Source of the DNA: Nitrospirae bacterium JdFR-85
GTDB taxonomy: Bacteria; Nitrospirota; Thermodesulfovibrionia; Thermodesulfovibrionales; JdFR-85
NCBI GenBank assembly: GCA_002011745.1
Contig: MTOU01000013.1
Location: 62,186 to 126,185 of the forward strand
Direction: 5' to 3'
Length of the DNA stretch: 64,000 nt
Below, piece after piece: positions 59,353-64,000 of this stretch. The position numbers and the translations under genes are program-made. The stretch's first letter is position 1, and each line of letters starts with the position of its first letter. The notes beneath the pieces were generated by a model. The model made no database searches. It was not told the DNA's origin and saw nothing but the letters and a program-made list of their open reading frames with translations.

Positions 59353-59925
59353 ATGAAGGTTGTTGCCTTTTTGGGCAGTCCAAGACAAGAAGGGAATACT
59401 GAACTTTTACTAAATGAAACCCTGAAGGGGATTGAAGAAGAAGGACATGAGGTGACTCTTTTTAGACCATCCCAGATGAATATTTCCCCCTGTCTCAATT
59501 GTGGCGAATGTGAGGAGACAGGTGAATGTATAATTGATGATGATATGGCAGAGGTGTACAGAGCTATTAAAGAAGGGGAGCGATTTATTCTTGCATCTCC
59601 CATATTTTTCTTTGGACTTTCTGCTCAGATAAAAACACTCATTGACAGATGTCAGGCACTCTGGTGTGAGAAGTATCTACTGAAGAGACCAATCCCTGAA
59701 GGAGCATATGGTAGAAGAGGACTTTTACTGATGGTCGGTGGCATGAAGAGAGAGATAGGCTTTGAATGTGGCAATGCCACAGCAACTGCATTCTTCAGAA
59801 CAATAAATGTACCTGAACATGAAACTCTTTATTACAAAGAGGTAGATTCAAAGGGTGCTATAAGAGAGCATCCCACGGCCTTAAAGGATGCCTATGAAGC
59901 TGGAAAGAGATTAGTAAAATACTAA
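59353..59925 (+). CDS. Flavodoxin-fold iron-sulfur flavoprotein/FMN reductase family
   Basis: VVAFLGSPRQEGNTELLLNE, CLNCGECEETGECIIDDDM, SPIFFFGLSAQIKTLIDRCQALW. Confidence 0.9.
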   Translation: MKVVAFLGSPRQEGNTELLLNETLKGIEEEGHEVTLFRPSQMNISPCLNCGECEETGECIIDDDMAEVYRAIKEGERFILASPIFFFGLSAQIKTLIDRCQALWCEKYLLKRPIPEGAYGRRGLLLMVGGMKREIGFECGNATATAFFRTINVPEHETLYYKEVDSKGAIREHPTALKDAYEAGKRLVKY

Positions 59926-59937
59926 AAGAGGGTCTGA

Positions 59938-60204
59938 ATGGATAAAAAGAAAAGAATTGTGCTTTTTGCTTTGAGTACCTGTCCTGCGTGTAGAAAAACA
60001 AAGGAACTTCTTGGAAAACACGGCCTAGATTATCTACTTGTTGAAATTGATACAGTAGACAGATCCTCAAGGGAGAAGCTTCTTCAAACACTTAGAAAAT
60101 ACAATCCTCAGGAAACATTTCCCACTTTGGTAATTGATGGTGGTAAGAAGGTGGTAATTGGATACTCCGAGGAAGAAATTCTTGATCTTATTAAAGAAGT
60201 GTAA
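59938..60204 (+). CDS. Glutaredoxin-like protein
   Basis: VLFALSTCPACRKTKELL, ETFPTLVIDGGKKVVIGYSEEEI. Confidence 0.88.
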   Translation: MDKKKRIVLFALSTCPACRKTKELLGKHGLDYLLVEIDTVDRSSREKLLQTLRKYNPQETFPTLVIDGGKKVVIGYSEEEILDLIKEV

Positions 60205-60227
60205 TTTAAATCTGGATTGATAGGAAG

Positions 60228-61559
60228 CTATCCTTCTTCAACATAGTCCTCGTCAATATTGTTCACAAAGACCTCTACCAGCTTGGGGTCAAACTGTGTA
60301 CCCGCATTCCTTTTAAGCTCTTCAATTGCTTCATGGAATCCACATATGGTAGGTTTTATATCTTTACTAATTATTCTTCCTGTACATTTATAAGAAGCTC
60401 TGCTGACCATTGCATCAAAAGCCTCTGCAATTGCGAGTATTCTTGACTCTAATGGAATATCTTCTCCTGCCAGTCCTGAAGGATATCCTTTACCATCATA
60501 TCTCTCATGATGGTGAAGCACAATTGGAGCAATGGGTGCATAAAAATTGATTGGCCGTAATATCTCGTAACCGATCTCTGGATGTGCCTTGTAGTCTTCC
60601 TTAGAAAGAATCCTATGTTGACCCATCTTTAAAAATCCTATATCATGCAGCAGAGCAGCCTGATAAAGTCTTCTCTTTTGATCTTCAGACATATTTATAG
60701 CCTTCGCTATCAGAAGTGCATACTTTGCTACTCTCTTTGAGTGTCCTTTTTTTTCAGCTAAACTATCCATAATATCGGTTAGAATACTTGTAAGATGAAT
60801 TTCATAGTTCTTCTCATCCTCATAGAACTTTGCCCTTTCGATGAATATAGCTACCTGATCAGCAAAATAGGAGATAATCTCTTCATCCTCTTGTGTGAAA
60901 GCATTCTTGTTTTTATTTACAAGCTCTACAGCACCTATTATCTTGTCTCTCAATCTTAAGGGAGCACAGAGAACCGATCTTATTTCTTCTTTTTCTATAT
61001 TATCCACCTCAGGGACAAATCTGCTGTCATTTTTCACATCATCAACTCTAACCGTGGTCCCATTCTCCACCACCCATCCCACTATGCCCTGAAACCCAGG
61101 AACTGAAAATCCGCTCGATTTATTAATATCCTCCCCTCTCACAACCTTAAACACAAGTCTACTATCTTCAACAAGCACCACTGAACCTGCATCTGCGTTT
61201 GTCATCTTTAAGGAGTGATCTATAATATTGTTGAACAGTACATCACTATGAACTATCTCTCCCATATTCTTTGTGGTGGTTAAAAGAGTATTCAGTTTAT
61301 CACTATACTCTTCTATCTTCTTAATCGCAATTTTTGAAGCACTATTGGCCAAATACATGCCTATAACCATCAGTAATGATGCTACTGTAAGTATAACTAT
61401 TATAGAGGTGAGGGGTAAGTAATCAAGAATTAAATAGAGGAATTTAACAATTACAAACAGTAGAATATAAACAACGAGAACTATAATCCCATTAAGTATC
61501 TTAAGTTGACGTTTAATAGCTTCTATAGCAGCTTTTTTGTAACCATATTGACCTGACAT
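60228..61559 (-). CDS. GAF - HD-GYP domain protein (putative c-di-GMP phosphodiesterase), membrane-anchored
   Basis: N-terminal TM; GIVGWVVENGTTVRVDD GAF; LLHDIGFLKMG, HHHERYDGKGYPSGLAGEDIPLESRILAIAEAFDAM. Confidence 0.92.
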   Translation of the reverse strand: MSGQYGYKKAAIEAIKRQLKILNGIIVLVVYILLFVIVKFLYLILDYLPLTSIIVILTVASLLMVIGMYLANSASKIAIKKIEEYSDKLNTLLTTTKNMGEIVHSDVLFNNIIDHSLKMTNADAGSVVLVEDSRLVFKVVRGEDINKSSGFSVPGFQGIVGWVVENGTTVRVDDVKNDSRFVPEVDNIEKEEIRSVLCAPLRLRDKIIGAVELVNKNKNAFTQEDEEIISYFADQVAIFIERAKFYEDEKNYEIHLTSILTDIMDSLAEKKGHSKRVAKYALLIAKAINMSEDQKRRLYQAALLHDIGFLKMGQHRILSKEDYKAHPEIGYEILRPINFYAPIAPIVLHHHERYDGKGYPSGLAGEDIPLESRILAIAEAFDAMVSRASYKCTGRIISKDIKPTICGFHEAIEELKRNAGTQFDPKLVEVFVNNIDEDYVEEG

Positions 61560-61631
61560 AAATAAGACTCCCTAATTTTCTCCCCCCTACAATATCCACC
61601 CATTAAGTCTTTAGAGGATTCAGTTCTTTCC

Positions 61632-61660
61632 ATTTTATCATACAACCTGCTCGTTGTCAA
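61632..61660 (-). promoter_or_regulatory. Putative sigma70 promoter of the HD-GYP gene
   Basis: Minus strand TTGACA - 17 nt - TAAAAT. Confidence 0.65.
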
Positions 61661-61675
61661 GAAAATCCCTATGTT

Positions 61676-62179
61676 TCAATCCTGTTTATAAAGAAAAACC
61701 TTTTCTATCTCTACTTTTGCTTTATATTGAATAGTATTAAGCAGTATAAGCACTCTCTCCTTAGGTTTTAATTCTTTCAGAAAAATACCTTCAAAACCAG
61801 ACAGAGGGCCTTCTCTAATAACCACTCTGTCTCCAGGCCTCAGTTCTGAAGGCCCTATTTCAACAAAACCCTCTACCATCCTCTCCTTTATACTTTCAAT
61901 AATAGACAGGTCAACCACATAGGGAATACCTGAAGAATCACCAACAAACCTCCTTACCCCTCTTGTATACTTCACTGTACGGTAGTATCTATTTATATCT
62001 AATCTAAGAAAAATATAACAGGGGAAAAAGTCTTCCACTGTCTCTATCCAGCGTCCTCTTATAAACCTCCTTCTTTTGAGTTTCGGATTTAAAACCTCAA
62101 TATCAGGCAGTTGTTCTAACCTTCTACAAACCAGATCAGACTGTCTTGGTTTAGTATAAACACAATACCATTGTCTCAC
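61676..62179 (-). CDS. NusG-family (RfaH/UpxY/LoaP-like) transcription antiterminator
   Basis: WYCVYTKPRQSDLVCRRLEQ, FFPCYIFLRLDINRYYRTVKYTRGVRRFVG, LRPGDRVVIREGPLSGFEGIF KOW. Confidence 0.9.
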   Translation of the reverse strand: MRQWYCVYTKPRQSDLVCRRLEQLPDIEVLNPKLKRRRFIRGRWIETVEDFFPCYIFLRLDINRYYRTVKYTRGVRRFVGDSSGIPYVVDLSIIESIKERMVEGFVEIGPSELRPGDRVVIREGPLSGFEGIFLKELKPKERVLILLNTIQYKAKVEIEKVFLYKQD

Positions 62180-62191
62180 TACTCTCCTCCA

Positions 62192-62917
62192 TTAGAGTGG
62201 TATCACCTCTTCGCCCTTAATAATCCTCCATGGGTTCTCGAGAAATAACCTTTTAGCTTCCTTTTCACTAAAAACTCTCTTAATCCTTATATATGCCTCA
62301 GACAGAAGAGGAGGTCTATGCACTGGATCATGCGCATCTGAGGCTATCACATGGATATATCCATTTTTTATCATTCTTAATGTGGTCTTCTGTATCCTGT
62401 ATGAACCATTTATTATACTTGATGCTGTGGCCTGAAAAAGGACCCCCCTCTTTGTCAGTCTTTTAAGTATCCTTAGATTGTTTAGAATCATGATATTCTT
62501 CTCTGGATGTGCTACTATAGGTATTATACCATTAAGAATAAAGTTTTTAATTATCCTTTCAATCTCTTCTAATGGAGGGAGGGAATAAAAAGGAAATTCA
62601 ATAAGGGCATATTTTCCATCATTAAGAGTGGGATAATCTCCATCTAAAAGTCTCTGGAGAGTGTCTCTGCCTATCCTGATTTCAGCCCCAATACCAATAG
62701 GTAAGATATCTGCTCTTTCTCTTAAACTGACAAGACTCTTCTGAATATCGTATCTTTTATTAATATATACACCTTCCATTATATGGGGAGTAGCAATGAT
62801 CTCCTTTATCCCATCCCTTTTAGCAAGCTGAAGCATCCTGAGAGCAGTATCAACAGTGTCAGGACCATCATCAATTCCTGGAAGTATATGACAATGTATA
62901 TCAATAAACTCTGTCAT
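62192..62917 (-). CDS. CpsB/CapC-type PHP-domain tyrosine-protein phosphatase
   Basis: FIDIHCHILPGIDDGPDTVDTALRML, IATPHIMEGVY, PIVAHPEKN, ASDAHD. Confidence 0.9.
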   Translation of the reverse strand: MTEFIDIHCHILPGIDDGPDTVDTALRMLQLAKRDGIKEIIATPHIMEGVYINKRYDIQKSLVSLRERADILPIGIGAEIRIGRDTLQRLLDGDYPTLNDGKYALIEFPFYSLPPLEEIERIIKNFILNGIIPIVAHPEKNIMILNNLRILKRLTKRGVLFQATASSIINGSYRIQKTTLRMIKNGYIHVIASDAHDPVHRPPLLSEAYIRIKRVFSEKEAKRLFLENPWRIIKGEEVIPL

Positions 62918-63998
62918 GGAGATAATTACTCCGTCTTCTCTTGAGTATATTTATTGTCATACCATAAAGTATTCCTACCACTAAAGATAAGAGAATCGCA
63001 TTTGAAGGCATATGTAGATTAAAGTCGAATATACTGTGTACTGCTATATATACAAGGGAAGAAATTAGACCTATATAAATGTAGTCTGGGATTCTTTGTA
63101 CTAATAAAGATCTTATTATCATAATAGCCAGTGCAGAGATGGTAATAAATATAAGAAAGCCACCTATAATTCCTGTCTCAAGTAATACCTGTAGATAATC
63201 ATTATGTGCATAGTGGATATTCTTCTGAAGAGGATCAGGATAATACATAGGGATAATATAGTTAAATACTCCAAGTCCTACACCAAATACAGGAAAATCA
63301 GAAATCGCCTTCATTGTTGCAAGCCATATCTTCAATCTTTCCTCATCAGTAAGCCCTCCTCTGGCAAATCGCTCTATTATGGGAGTCATCCCTAAGTAGA
63401 GCAGATAAAAAATAAGAAGGGTAAAAAATATGATAATATAAACAGTAGACCTCTTTTTTATTCCTTTTATAGCAGATAAACTAATAAAAGCTCCCATCGC
63501 AGTAAAGAAGCTCATTATACCGCCCCTTGACAGAGAATAAAATAGCCCCAGGGCAGCAACCATAGTAAGAAAAATAACAAGGAATCTCTTTTCTATTCTC
63601 CTCGTCTCTATTGCAAGTCCAAGCCCCACTGGGATAACCATCCCTACAAAGCCTGCAAAATGATTTCTATTAACAAAAGGACCAAAGGGATTACCTCCCT
63701 GTGACAGTTCTCTAAACCAGTATATCTTACCGTTCCATGTAGCCTTCTGGATTATGGCAAATAAAGACAGCAGACAGGTAAAAACTACAATAACTATCAG
63801 TATCCTACGCACATCCTCTCTTCTTCTTGCTACATACACAGAGATAAAAAACATCATAGTATATACAGCCAGTTTTAATATCTCATTCATGCTTACGAAA
63901 GGATAAAAACTGATACTACCATAAACCTTCTCCAGTGAAAGTGTGCTCAACAATGCATATGTTGGGGGTGAAAGTCTTTTAAGCACTCCAAATGGCAT
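62901..63998 (-). CDS. O-antigen ligase/polymerase-like membrane protein (5' end probably outside window)
   Basis: Polytopic; FGPFVNRNHFAGFVGMVIPVGLG, FGVGLGVFNYIIPMYYPDPLQKNIHYAHNDYLQVLLETGIIGG. Confidence 0.87.
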   Translation of the reverse strand: MPFGVLKRLSPPTYALLSTLSLEKVYGSISFYPFVSMNEILKLAVYTMMFFISVYVARRREDVRRILIVIVVFTCLLSLFAIIQKATWNGKIYWFRELSQGGNPFGPFVNRNHFAGFVGMVIPVGLGLAIETRRIEKRFLVIFLTMVAALGLFYSLSRGGIMSFFTAMGAFISLSAIKGIKKRSTVYIIIFFTLLIFYLLYLGMTPIIERFARGGLTDEERLKIWLATMKAISDFPVFGVGLGVFNYIIPMYYPDPLQKNIHYAHNDYLQVLLETGIIGGFLIFITISALAIMIIRSLLVQRIPDYIYIGLISSLVYIAVHSIFDFNLHMPSNAILLSLVVGILYGMTINILKRRRSNYLHDRVY

Positions 63999-64000
63999 AG

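Overview
This 64 kb window is a dense, chromosomal-looking bacterial segment with moderate-to-low GC. Its gene content (DUF3373-type porin, Rbr/SOR/FprA genes, MglA, many signalling proteins) suggests a Nitrospirota/Thermodesulfovibrio-like or deltaproteobacterial anaerobe; that taxonomy is inference only. I recognise about 65 coding genes. No rRNA, tRNA, CRISPR array, transposase or prophage was seen. Housekeeping genes include coaE (partial), valS, nadC, radA, thiD, hypE, secA, pabB, pyrF, dcd, hfq, trpF, kdsB, pyrG, tolR/tolB, mutL, hemE, dapA, dapF and lysA. Three accessory or specialised blocks stand out. (1) A tightly coupled operon at ~40.8-48.9 kb encodes a PilZ/zinc-ribbon/methyltransferase fusion, FabG, a ketosynthase-like protein lacking catalytic residues (KS-beta/chain-length-factor-like), an intact ketosynthase, an ACP, a phytoene-desaturase-like flavoprotein and a PAS histidine kinase. 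This is a candidate undescribed c-di-GMP-linked type II PKS/unusual-lipid pathway and the best candidate for a novel system here. (2) A PerR/Fur-headed oxygen-defence island at ~54.7-60.2 kb carries several tiny metal-binding proteins that the ORF track missed. (3) A CheR/CheB/GAF/CheY/HEAT-repeat cluster at ~23.1-28.1 kb has no CheA, CheW or MCP. The right edge enters an exopolysaccharide region with an O-antigen-ligase-like protein, a CpsB-like PHP phosphatase and a NusG-like antiterminator. All calls come from reading motifs by eye; no searches were run.
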